This document shows positions 25,563 to 32,759 of a stretch of 64,000 nt of DNA, in pieces. Source of the stretch: Microbacterium arborescens (GTDB lineage Bacteria; Actinomycetota; Actinomycetes; Actinomycetales; Microbacteriaceae); contig QNUV01000041.1 in the NCBI GenBank assembly GCA_003339645.1, positions 310,001 to 374,000 of the forward strand, written 5' to 3'. Made by a program: the position numbers and the translations under genes. Positions within the stretch are counted from its first letter, which is position 1, and every line of letters starts with the position of its first letter. The notes beneath the pieces were generated by a model. It had not been told where the DNA came from. It worked only from the letters and a program-made list of their open reading frames with translations, and did not search any database.

Positions 25563-26363
25563 TCAGTTCGACTTCGCGGTGATCCACACCGAGATAGCGA
25601 CGAGCGAGCCGATGCCGAAGATCCAGATGAACAGACCCTCCGAGACGGGGCCGAGCGAACCGAGCGAGAATCCGCCGGGCGAGTTCTCGGTCGGGCGCAT
25701 CATCAGGTAGCTGATGATGTCGCGCTTCTCCTCGGTGGTGAGGGTCATGTCGTTGAAGACGGGCATGTTCTGCGGGCCCGTGACCATGGCGGCGTACATG
25801 TGCAGCGGCGAGGTGGTCGTCAGCGGCGGGGCGTACTTGCCCTCCGTGAGCGCACCGCCGGCGCCGGCGACGTTGTGGCACATCGCGCAGTTGATGCGGA
25901 AGAGCTCGGCACCGTGCGAGACGTCGCCTTCGCCGTCGAGCACCTCGGACTCGGGGTAGGTCGGGCCGGGGGCCTCGGACTGCACCCAGGCGGCCATCGC
26001 CTCGATCTGCTCCTGCGTGAACTGCACGGGCTTCTGCGGAGCCTGGGGGCCCTGCATCTGAAGCGGCATGCGGCCGGTGGCGACCTGGAACTCGACCGAC
26101 AGCTCGCCCACGCCGTAGAGCGAGGGGCCGTCGTTCGTGCCCTGCAGGTCGAGGCCGTGGCAGGTGGCGCAGTTGGCCTGGAACAGCTTCTTGCCGTCCT
26201 CGACCGTGAGCGTGGATGTCGTCTGCGTCGTGTCTCCCGCGGCCATCGCGGCGGTGGCGCCGGCGTAGCCTCCGCCGGTGACGAGCAGTCCGATGCCGAT
26301 CAGTGCGGCGGCAGCCCACTTGCTGCGACGTCCGCCGTTGCGGCGCGGGTTCTTGGATGCCAT
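25563..26363 (-). CDS. qcrC: Diheme cytochrome c subunit (QcrC)
   Basis: Membrane-anchored c1-type subunit that passes electrons directly to the aa3 oxidase. The 266-residue product has an N-terminal signal/anchor (about 15-42), two class I cytochrome c folds with haem motifs CATCH (65-69) and CAMCH (159-163), and a C-terminal membrane helix (about 242-262, GLFIWIFGIGSLVAISVWI). Axial methionines are probably in TGRMPLQM and GPQNMPVFN. The diheme layout replaces a soluble cytochrome c and is the mark of a bcc-aa3 supercomplex. It lies 18 nt after ctaE. Confidence 0.96.
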   Translation of the reverse strand: MASKNPRRNGGRRSKWAAAALIGIGLLVTGGGYAGATAAMAAGDTTQTTSTLTVEDGKKLFQANCATCHGLDLQGTNDGPSLYGVGELSVEFQVATGRMPLQMQGPQAPQKPVQFTQEQIEAMAAWVQSEAPGPTYPESEVLDGEGDVSHGAELFRINCAMCHNVAGAGGALTEGKYAPPLTTTSPLHMYAAMVTGPQNMPVFNDMTLTTEEKRDIISYLMMRPTENSPGGFSLGSLGPVSEGLFIWIFGIGSLVAISVWITAKSN

Positions 26364-26381
26364 GGGTGAATCAGCTCCGGG

Positions 26382-27017
26382 TTACTTCAGGAAGTAGATG
26401 ACGGCGAACAGGACGAGCCACACCACGTCGACGAAGTGCCAGTAGTACGACACGACGATGGCGGACGTCATCTCTTTCCGGCCGAAGTTCTTGACGGCGA
26501 AGGCGCGCCCGATGACGAGGAGGAACGCCACGAGACCACCGGTGACGTGGAGGGCGTGGAAGCCGGTGGTGATGTAGAAGGCTGACGCGTAGGAGTCGGC
26601 CTGGATGGGCATGCCCTCCGCGACGAGGGTGGCGTACTCCCACACCTGGCCGGAGACGAAGATCGCGCCCATGAGGAAGGTCAGGAAGAACCACTCCACC
26701 ATTCCCCACTTGCGGAGGTTCCAGATGGAGCCCGAGCGGTAGGGGCGGAAGTGTTCGGCGTTGTGGACACCGATCTGCGCCGTCACCGACGACAACACGA
26801 GGATGAGGGTGTTGACCGCGGCGAACGGGATGTTCAGCAGTTCGGTGCGGTCGGCCCACAGCTCGGGAGAGGTGTTGCGCAGAGTGAAGTAGATCGCGAA
26901 GAGGCCCGCGAAGAACATCACCTCGCTGCCGAGCCACACGATGGTGCCCACAGCGACCGGGTCCGGCCGCTTGACCGAGCGCAGGGCCTGGGAATACGTC
27001 GCTGGAGTGGTCGTCAC
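26382..27017 (-). CDS. ctaE: Cytochrome c oxidase subunit III (CtaE)
   Basis: Core membrane subunit of the aa3 oxidase. The 211-residue protein has five hydrophobic helices and the motifs [40 protein letters not shown] and [21 protein letters not shown] chose GTG 27017 because CATAAT on the minus strand ends 7 nt before it, giving a leaderless start; an ATG 9 nt upstream (27026) is the alternative but has no Shine-Dalgarno and would sit almost on the -10. It heads ctaE-qcrC-qcrA-qcrB and is divergent from trpD. Confidence 0.93.
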   Translation of the reverse strand: MTTTPATYSQALRSVKRPDPVAVGTIVWLGSEVMFFAGLFAIYFTLRNTSPELWADRTELLNIPFAAVNTLILVLSSVTAQIGVHNAEHFRPYRSGSIWNLRKWGMVEWFFLTFLMGAIFVSGQVWEYATLVAEGMPIQADSYASAFYITTGFHALHVTGGLVAFLLVIGRAFAVKNFGRKEMTSAIVVSYYWHFVDVVWLVLFAVIYFLK

Positions 27018-27133
27018 GGCATCCATTATGGCCGATCTGCAGGGTGGTTTCTGCATCGCTGAAGGTCTGATCGGATCGCGTCGCGGTTAGGGGTGCCTAA
27101 GAATGAGCTCAAAGTCGCCCGGCAAGTGGCCGA

Positions 27134-27139
27134 TAGGAT
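27134..27139 (+). promoter_or_regulatory. -10 element upstream of trpD
   Basis: TAGGAT lies 8 nt before ATG 27148, giving a leaderless or nearly leaderless transcript. There is no Shine-Dalgarno. Confidence 0.4.
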
Positions 27140-27147
27140 CGTGTGTC

Positions 27148-28197
27148 ATGGCTCAGCACGCGTGGCGCGACATCCTGACCGATCTTCTAGAGAAGCGGGA
27201 TCTCAGCGTGTCGGCGGCGACGTGGGCCATGCGCGAGGTGATGGCCGGCCGGGCATCCGACGCTCAGCTCGGAGGCTTCCTGGTGGCGCTCCGCGCAAAG
27301 GGCGAGACGGTCGACGAGATCGTGGGGTTCCGCGATGCGATCCTCGAGGCCGCCCTGCCGCTGGCGGTCCCCACCGACGCGCTCGACATCGTCGGCACCG
27401 GAGGCGACCGCTTCGGCACGGTGAACGTCTCGACGATGGCGTCGATCGTCGCGGCGGCCACCGGCGTGCCCGTCGTCAAGCACGGCAACAAAGCCGCGAG
27501 CTCGAAGTCCGGCTCGTCGGACGTGCTCGGCGCGCTCGGCATCGACCTGTCGCTCGACCCCGACCATGTCGCACGCGTGCTGGAGGAGGCGGGGATCACC
27601 TTCGCCTTCGCGTCGGCCTTCCACCCCGGCTTCCGTCACGCCGGGGCGGCGCGCGCGGAGCTCGGCATCCCCACCGTCTTCAACTTCCTCGGGCCGCTCT
27701 GCAACCCGGCTCGCGCTGAGGCGAACGCCGTGGGCGTCGCGCACCTCGACCGGGTGCCGCTCATCACGGGCGTCTTCCGAACGCGCGGTGCGACTGCCCT
27801 GGTCTTTCGTGGCGACGACGGCCTCGACGAGCTGACCACGACGGGGCACAGCCGGATCTGGGAGGTCAGTCTCGGCGATATCCACGAGCACGATCTGGAC
27901 CCGCGCGATCTCGGCCTGCCCCTCGCGCGCATCGAAGATCTGATCGGCGGTGAGCCGCAGCACAACGCCGCGGTCGTCCGGCGCGTGCTCGACGGGGAGA
28001 GTGGCCCGGTGCGCGACATCGTCGTTCTGAACGCGGCGGCGGGAATCGTGGCCTACCGGCTGTGGCGGGATGCCGCTCAGGTGCAGCGTCCGATTCTCGA
28101 GCGACTGGCCGAGGCCTCCGAAGCCGCGATGCGGGCCATCGATTCGGGGGATGCGTCGAAGACCCTCGAGCGGTGGATCGCGGCCTCCGCGAGCTGA
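27148..28197 (+). CDS. trpD: Anthranilate phosphoribosyltransferase TrpD
   Basis: Transfers the phosphoribosyl group of PRPP to anthranilate in tryptophan synthesis. The 349-residue enzyme has the N-terminal helical domain (LEKRDLSVSAATWAMREVMA, LGGFLVALRAKGETVDEI), the PRPP-binding loop DIVGTGGDRFGTVNVSTM and the KHGNKAASSKSGSSDVLGAL metal/PRPP motif. FHPGFRHAGAARAELGIPTV and FNFLGPLCNPA complete the site. Other trp genes are absent from the window. Its position next to ctaE on the opposite strand looks incidental. A hairpin at 28215 may end the transcript. Confidence 0.96.
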   Translation: MAQHAWRDILTDLLEKRDLSVSAATWAMREVMAGRASDAQLGGFLVALRAKGETVDEIVGFRDAILEAALPLAVPTDALDIVGTGGDRFGTVNVSTMASIVAAATGVPVVKHGNKAASSKSGSSDVLGALGIDLSLDPDHVARVLEEAGITFAFASAFHPGFRHAGAARAELGIPTVFNFLGPLCNPARAEANAVGVAHLDRVPLITGVFRTRGATALVFRGDDGLDELTTTGHSRIWEVSLGDIHEHDLDPRDLGLPLARIEDLIGGEPQHNAAVVRRVLDGESGPVRDIVVLNAAAGIVAYRLWRDAAQVQRPILERLAEASEAAMRAIDSGDASKTLERWIAASAS

Positions 28198-28214
28198 GGT
28201 CAGACCACATCCTT

Positions 28215-28258
28215 TATTCACGGCACCGTGAGGGCGGCGCCGTGAGGCCGGGTGAATA
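28215..28258 (+). terminator. Compound hairpin after trpD
   Basis: CACGGCACC (28219-28227) pairs with GGCGCCGTG (28236-28244) with one mismatch, and the outer TATTCA/TGAATA (28215-28220 and 28253-28258) extends the symmetry. It lies 17 nt after trpD. TAGCGT at 28256-28261, overlapping its edge, could be the -10 of the next gene. Confidence 0.45.
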
Positions 28259-28290
28259 GCGTGAGGCGCAACGCACCCGAGGAGGAACTG

Positions 28291-28782
28291 ATGTCCCACA
28301 CCACCCCCACCGCCGATACGGTGGAGGCCCCCGTCCGCCGTACCGGTCTCGTGAAGCTCCTAGGCATCCTGGGGATGCTCGGCGGAGTCGTCCTGATCAT
28401 CGGCGGAATCGTCGTCTGGTCGATCGTGTCGGGGCAGCTGCGCGCCGAGAACATCACCGTCCCCGACGACGCCGCTGCTTTCCAGGGGCAGACCGTCGCC
28501 GGGCCCTTCACCGCCTACGTGCAGGCGGACATCATCCAGCATCACGCGCTCGACGCCTCCGGCGGCAAGACCTATGCCGAGCTGGACAAGGACGACCCCG
28601 TCCGCGCGACGATGATGAACGCCTCGTTCCTTCGCGCATCTCTGTTCACCTCCGTGGTCTCGTTCGGCGTCGCCGCCTTCGCGATGGGCGTCGGTATCCT
28701 GTCGATCATCTTCGGCTTCGCGGTACACCGCCTGGCCTCGGCCCCGGTGGTCGTCCGCCGTACGGCGGTCACCTCCGGCTGA
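28291..28782 (+). CDS. Small two-helix membrane protein
   Basis: A 163-residue protein of unknown function. It has two hydrophobic helices (about 21-47, LLGILGMLGGVVLIIGGIVV, and about 118-147, SLFTSVVSFGVAAFAMGVGI) around an extracytoplasmic loop with ITVPDDAAAFQGQTVAGPFT and ADIIQHHALDASGGKTYAEL. Similar actinobacterial proteins are often labelled aromatic ring-opening dioxygenase LigA in databases, which nothing in the sequence supports. ATG 28291 follows GAGGAGG. A perfect terminator hairpin follows. Confidence 0.75.
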   Translation: MSHTTPTADTVEAPVRRTGLVKLLGILGMLGGVVLIIGGIVVWSIVSGQLRAENITVPDDAAAFQGQTVAGPFTAYVQADIIQHHALDASGGKTYAELDKDDPVRATMMNASFLRASLFTSVVSFGVAAFAMGVGILSIIFGFAVHRLASAPVVVRRTAVTSG

Positions 28783-28796
28783 ACGGGGAGGACGCA

Positions 28797-28820
28797 GGGC
28801 CCGTGCTCCGGCACGGGCCC
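28797..28820 (+). terminator. Terminator, 10-bp GC stem
   Basis: GGGCCCGTGC (28797-28806), 4-nt loop TCCG, GCACGGGCCC (28811-28820); perfect pairing, 15 nt after the stop of the small membrane protein. No T-tract. Confidence 0.7.
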
Positions 28821-28831
28821 CAGACACGCTC

Positions 28832-29830
28832 ATGGATCCCATCGACGCCTTGACCGAGATCGCCGAGCTGCTCGAGCGCGAGCGTTCGTCGAAGTACAAA
28901 TCCAAGGCGTTCCGAGCTGCGGCCGACGCGATCCGGAGCCTGTCCGATGATCAGCTCGACGACACCACCGCGCTGCGCCGCCGCCCCGGCATCGGCGAAC
29001 GGACCCTCGCGGTCATCGTCGAGGCGCGGGCAGGCGGCGTGCCGGCCTACCTCGCTGATCTGCGCGAACGGCGGGGTGTCGTCGTCGCCGGGGAGCTGCG
29101 CCGCCGGCTGCGGGGCGACCTGCACTGCCACTCGGACTGGTCCGATGGCTCCACCCCGATCGCCGAGATGGTGGCCGCGGCGCGCACCCTCGGGCACGAG
29201 TACCTCGCACTGACGGATCACTCGCCTCGCCTGCGTGTGGCCCGCGGACTGTCGCCGGAACGCCTGCGCGACCAGCTCGACGTCGTCGCCGGGATGAGCG
29301 GCGACGGGTTCACGCTGCTCAGCGGCATCGAAGTCGACATCCTCGACGACGGCTCCCTCGATCAGGAGGACGCCCTGCTGCGGCGACTCGACATCGTCGT
29401 CGCCTCGGCGCACTCGAAGCTGCGGATGGCCCGGGGCGCGATGACCCGGCGGCTGGTGGCGGCGGCATCCGATCCTCGCGTCGACGTGCTCGGTCATGTG
29501 ACCGGCAGGCTCGTCGAAGGGGAGCGCGGCACGCGGCCGCAATCGGAGTTCGATCCCGAACCCGTCTTCGACGCGTGCGCCGAGCATGGCGTGGCCGTCG
29601 AGATCAACTCCCGGCCGGAGCGGCAGGATCCGCCCGACGATCTCATCGAGCAGGCGATCGCCGCCGGCTGCCTCTTCTCGATCGACTCGGATGCGCATGC
29701 GCCGGGGCAGCTGTCGCTCATCGACTACGGGGCCGAGCGCGCGGAGCGGCTGGGTGTCCCCGCCGACCGCATCGTCACGACCTGGTCGCTCGAACGGCTG
29801 CGGGAGTGGGCCGGTCGTCCCCGCTCCTGA
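28832..29830 (+). CDS. PHP-domain phosphoesterase with N-terminal helix-hairpin-helix
   Basis: A 332-residue protein resembling the ends of bacterial PolX without the polymerase core. Residues 1-80 look like the 8-kDa/HhH region (KYKSKAFRAAADAIRSL, then RRRPGIGERTLAVI at 49-62). From about 95 comes a PHP domain with LHCHSDWSDGSTPI (97-110), ALTDHSPRLRVARGLSPERL, GIEVDILDDGSLDQED, VASAHSKLRM, and the closing DSDAHAPGQL; these carry the metal-binding His/Asp set. A role in DNA end or gap processing is inferred from the domains; a histidinol-phosphatase-type function is less likely given the HhH. Confidence 0.82.
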   Translation: MDPIDALTEIAELLERERSSKYKSKAFRAAADAIRSLSDDQLDDTTALRRRPGIGERTLAVIVEARAGGVPAYLADLRERRGVVVAGELRRRLRGDLHCHSDWSDGSTPIAEMVAAARTLGHEYLALTDHSPRLRVARGLSPERLRDQLDVVAGMSGDGFTLLSGIEVDILDDGSLDQEDALLRRLDIVVASAHSKLRMARGAMTRRLVAAASDPRVDVLGHVTGRLVEGERGTRPQSEFDPEPVFDACAEHGVAVEINSRPERQDPPDDLIEQAIAAGCLFSIDSDAHAPGQLSLIDYGAERAERLGVPADRIVTTWSLERLREWAGRPRS

Positions 29831-29845
29831 AAGGGCGTGGAGGGG

Positions 29846-30763
29846 TCAGGCGCGGCTGCGCAGCGCGGATGCCGCGCGTGCGAGCGAGCCGCCCAGCCCG
29901 CGGCGCTCGGCGACCTCTGCGACGGCGTCGGGATCGGCGGCACGGATGCGGCCGTCGACAGCGCCGAGCTCCAGGTCGCGCACGACCCGGACGACCTGAG
30001 GCGCCACCGCGAGATAGTCGGCCGCTGCGGCCAGCTTCGCCCGCACGCCGGCCGTCATACCCTCACCCCTTTCGGCAGCTGCCAGGATGCCGGCGAGGTC
30101 GCCGTGAGCGGCCAGCAAGGTCGCCGCGGTCTTCTCGCCCACCCCCGCGACGCCGGGAAGCCCGTCGGAGGCGTCGCCGCGCATCGTCGCGAAGTCGGCG
30201 TACTGTTCGGGGCGCACGGCGTACTTCGCCAGCACGCTCTCTCCGGTCAGCACGTCGAGGTTGCTCATCCCGCGTCCGGTGTAGACGACCCGGACGCCGC
30301 GGTCGTCGTCGACCAGCTGGATGAGGTCGCGGTCGCCGGTGACGACGTCGACGGGCATGGTCGCCCGCGTGGCGAGGGTGCCGATGACATCGTCGGCCTC
30401 GTGGCGAGGCGCGCCCACGACCGGGATGCCGAGCACGCCGAGGCTCTCGCAGATCGTGGGGATCTGCACCTCGAGCGGGTCGGGCACGACCTCGACATCG
30501 GGGCCGGACTCGACCGCCTCCGCGACGCGATGCGTCTTGTAGGTCGGGATCAGGTCGACCCGCCATTGCGGGCGCCAGTCGTCGTCCCAGCAGGCGATCA
30601 GGTGGGTCGGCTCGTAGGCCGCCACGAGCTTCGCGATCATGTCGAGGAAGCCGCGGGCCGCGTTGACGGGCCGGCCCTCGGAATCCTTCACGGTGTCGGG
30701 CACGCCGTAGAACGCGCGGAAGTAGAGGGATGCGCTGTCGAGCAGCATGAGGCGGTCGCTCAT
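29846..30763 (-). CDS. 5'-3' exonuclease (FEN/PolA N-terminal family)
   Basis: Stand-alone homologue of the 5' nuclease domain of DNA polymerase I, expected to remove RNA primers and flaps. The 305-residue protein has LMLLDSASLYFRAFYGVPDT, HLIACWDDDWRPQWR, PRHEADDVIGTLA, DVVTGDRDLIQLV (metal-site aspartates) and the helix-3-turn-helix DNA-binding motif GDASDGLPGVAGVGEKTAAT. ATG 30763 is preferred because upstream codons in the same frame have no support. It converges on the PHP gene with 15 nt between, so two nucleic-acid processing genes are neighbours, though not in one transcript. Confidence 0.9.
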   Translation of the reverse strand: MSDRLMLLDSASLYFRAFYGVPDTVKDSEGRPVNAARGFLDMIAKLVAAYEPTHLIACWDDDWRPQWRVDLIPTYKTHRVAEAVESGPDVEVVPDPLEVQIPTICESLGVLGIPVVGAPRHEADDVIGTLATRATMPVDVVTGDRDLIQLVDDDRGVRVVYTGRGMSNLDVLTGESVLAKYAVRPEQYADFATMRGDASDGLPGVAGVGEKTAATLLAAHGDLAGILAAAERGEGMTAGVRAKLAAAADYLAVAPQVVRVVRDLELGAVDGRIRAADPDAVAEVAERRGLGGSLARAASALRSRA

Positions 30764-30809
30764 CGCATCATCCTGGCACGGGATGCCCGCCTCGCAGCAT
30801 CCTGCCGCT

Positions 30810-31490
30810 TCAGCACCCGGGGCCCGACGGCGGCTCGTTGCAGGCGCGGTCGACGAGCGTCCCACGAGCCTCCAGCACCTCGATCGGATACCCCGCGGTC
30901 GGAATGTCGAGGAGACCCGCGACCGGTCGCCATCCGCGGCCGAGATCGACCTCCGCTCGATAGCGCACCGTGGCGGTCGCGACGAAGCTGCCGCGCGAGC
31001 GGTAGATGTGGCTCGCAGGCGTCCGAGCGTTGCCCGTGACGCTGAGAGTCGATCCGTCGCCGGGCGCGATGACGATGTCCTCCGCCGTGAAGCGAACGGT
31101 CACCGGAAGCTCGAAGAGGGTTCCGGTGGCGATGTGCTGCGGTGCCGCGATCTCGAAGTCCACGGGAAGCCCGGCAACGGCGAAGCCGGCCGGCTGGCTG
31201 CTGAGCGCAGCAGGTTGCGGAGCGAAGGATGCGACGTCGGCGATCGTCGCCTGCGGCAGGAGCGACACCGTGAAGTCGTCGCATCGGTTGAGTGCTCCGC
31301 AGTCTCGCGGCGGGGCCGGCGCAGCGACGGGTTCGTCCGCGGACCCCGCACTGGGCGGGCGTGTGAGTTGTGCGACCACGTCTACGGAATTACCACCTAC
31401 GGAAGCTGTGCAGTCGCTGATCCATCCAGGAATGGCGCATCCAGCCGTTGCGGCGTTGAGAACGACAGCTCCCAGGATGGCGGTCAACAT
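30810..31490 (-). CDS. Exported protein with degenerate PKD-like domain
   Basis: A 226-residue protein of unknown function. A hydrophobic N-terminus (MLTAILGAVVLNAATAGCAI) acts as signal peptide; ATAGC is only a weak lipobox. The mature part has cysteines in SDCTAS, RDCGALNRCDDF and the final ACNEPPSGPGC, suggesting disulfides outside the cell. A stretch at about 130-180 (VIAPGDGSTLSVTGN, then ASHIYRSRGSFVATATVRY) has the GDG...H.Y...G.....V pattern of a PKD/Ig-like domain. Its ATG overlaps the stop of the upstream exported lipoprotein by 7 nt, so the two are co-expressed. Confidence 0.7.
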   Translation of the reverse strand: MLTAILGAVVLNAATAGCAIPGWISDCTASVGGNSVDVVAQLTRPPSAGSADEPVAAPAPPRDCGALNRCDDFTVSLLPQATIADVASFAPQPAALSSQPAGFAVAGLPVDFEIAAPQHIATGTLFELPVTVRFTAEDIVIAPGDGSTLSVTGNARTPASHIYRSRGSFVATATVRYRAEVDLGRGWRPVAGLLDIPTAGYPIEVLEARGTLVDRACNEPPSGPGC

Positions 31491-32020
31491 GCCGGGCCCT
31501 CCTCACGTGCGGTGACTCCTTCGACCAGGCCCCCGTCCTCGGACAGCAAGACGGTGGCGGTCAGTTTTTGCACCGGGCTCCGGTCGCCAGAGGTAACCGG
31601 CGCGCCGGCGGCATCGCGAACTAGTACTCGGTGAACGTCGAGGCAGACCGAGAGATCTACGCCCGTCGAAGACCATCCTGTTGGCGAGATCGAACGGATG
31701 TCGCTGTACCCTTCGACGCGCCAGCCTTTATCGCGCATCTCCAAAAGACGCGCCTCTGTCTCGTCACGCAACTCGCCGGTGGTGAGGGCGTAGACGGGCT
31801 CGAAGGTCGACGGGTCGGCGAGGTCGACAGCGTTGAGGGCTTCGACGTAGGCGCGGTAGGTCTCCTCGGCGGCGGCGAAAGCGGCGGCGTCGCTGTCGGC
31901 GGGGGAGGCGGTCGTCGTGGTCATCGGTGAGGCAGGCGGCGACGCGGGGGAGCCGCATCCGCTCGTCAGAACGAGAGCGGCGACGAGAGCGGCAACAGCA
32001 TGACGGCGTCGGACGAACAT
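31484..32020 (-). CDS. Putative lipoprotein, first of an exported-protein pair
   Basis: A 178-residue protein with a lipoprotein signal peptide (MFVRRRHAVAALVAALVLTS, lipobox LTSGC), a Ser/Pro/Thr linker (about 26-48) and a soluble domain with FAAAEETYRAYVEALNAVDL, DPSTFEPVYALTTGELRDET and CLDVHRVLVRD. The FAAAEETYRAYVEALN pattern is like small NTF2-fold or Mce-associated-type exported proteins, but I cannot assign a family. ATG 32020 gives a proper n-region; the frame upstream is open but has no signal. It overlaps the downstream PKD-like gene by 7 nt. Confidence 0.75.
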   Translation of the reverse strand: MFVRRRHAVAALVAALVLTSGCGSPASPPASPMTTTTASPADSDAAAFAAAEETYRAYVEALNAVDLADPSTFEPVYALTTGELRDETEARLLEMRDKGWRVEGYSDIRSISPTGWSSTGVDLSVCLDVHRVLVRDAAGAPVTSGDRSPVQKLTATVLLSEDGGLVEGVTAREEGPAC

Positions 32021-32080
32021 GTCCCGAACGTACCGAGGCCCGCCGGGCCGGCGTGCGAACTGTCCACAGGGGCGGTCTCG

Positions 32081-32086
32081 TAGCCT
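32081..32086 (+). promoter_or_regulatory. -10 element before a 10-codon leader ORF and ychJ-type gene
   Basis: TAGCCT lies 6 nt before ATG 32093, the start of a 10-codon frame (32093-32125, MRNRGRHVVR) that overlaps the ychJ-type start at 32112 in another frame. The spacing suggests a leaderless leader peptide. Confidence 0.35.
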
Positions 32087-32111
32087 GGAGGCATGCGGAA
32101 CCGGGGTAGAC

Positions 32112-32531
32112 ATGTCGTTCGGTGAAGCGGCGCTGAGACGGCGGCCGGCTGCCACAGACCCCTGCCCTTGCGGCGGCGGGTCGTTCGGGTCGTGCTGCGG
32201 CCCCGTTCTCGACGGTCGGGCGGCGCAGACCGCGGAACAGCTGATGCGTTCGCGCTACACCGCGTTCGCCGTCCGCGACGGCGCCCACCTGGCGCGCACC
32301 TGGCATCCCGTGACGCGCCCGGACGACATCGAGTCGGACGGGCCCGAGCAATGGACCGGGCTCACGGTCGTCCGCGCGGCCGGCGGCCCCGACGACACCG
32401 AGGGCACCGTCGAGTTCACGGCGCGGTGGCGCTCCGGCACGGACTCGGGAGAACTCCACGAGGTCAGCAGGTTCACGCGGATACGCGGTCGGTGGCTCTA
32501 CGTCGGCGGCGTCGTCGATCCCTCGCGCTGA
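32112..32531 (+). CDS. YchJ-family (UPF0225) SEC-C motif protein
   Basis: A 139-residue member of the YchJ/UPF0225 family. The N-terminal cysteine cluster CPCGGGSFGSCCGPVL is an SEC-C-type zinc-binding motif, followed by the NTF2-like domain with AEQLMRSRYTAFAVRDGAHL, RTWHPVTRP, VEFTARWRSG and HEVSRFTRIRGRWLYVGG. Function is unknown. ATG 32112 is the first start that gives the family N-terminus. It is divergent from the exported lipoprotein gene; a leader peptide may precede it. Confidence 0.88.
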   Translation: MSFGEAALRRRPAATDPCPCGGGSFGSCCGPVLDGRAAQTAEQLMRSRYTAFAVRDGAHLARTWHPVTRPDDIESDGPEQWTGLTVVRAAGGPDDTEGTVEFTARWRSGTDSGELHEVSRFTRIRGRWLYVGGVVDPSR

Positions 32532-32587
32532 CCGTCGACCAGAGCCTCGGGCCGGATGTCGCCGGGAGCCGGGGATGCGCTGGGGGA

Positions 32588-32616
32588 CTGGAATCGCGCG
32601 GGCGCGCTCTGATACT
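32588..32616 (+). promoter_or_regulatory. Putative rpsA promoter with long leader
   Basis: GATACT (32611-32616), preceded by TCT, with CTGGAA (32588-32593) 17 nt upstream, would give a leader of about 135 nt before ATG 32760. Long leaders are usual for ribosomal-protein genes under autogenous control; S1 represses its own mRNA in E. coli. No defined fold was found in the leader by eye. Confidence 0.4.
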
Positions 32617-32759
32617 CTGGATCGTCACTCGTGTGGCCTTGTCGCCATGCGTTCACGACGCATCATCCACAACCATCCGCCGCGGTCGAGCCCGTCATCG
32701 TCGAGATGACGCCCGGATCCGCGGCCCGACACCCTGACCCAACAAGGACAACCCACTAC

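Noticed and set aside
28291-28782. Aromatic ring-opening dioxygenase (LigA) label for the small membrane protein
   Set aside because: It has only two membrane helices and a short loop, with no metal-binding or dioxygenase motif.
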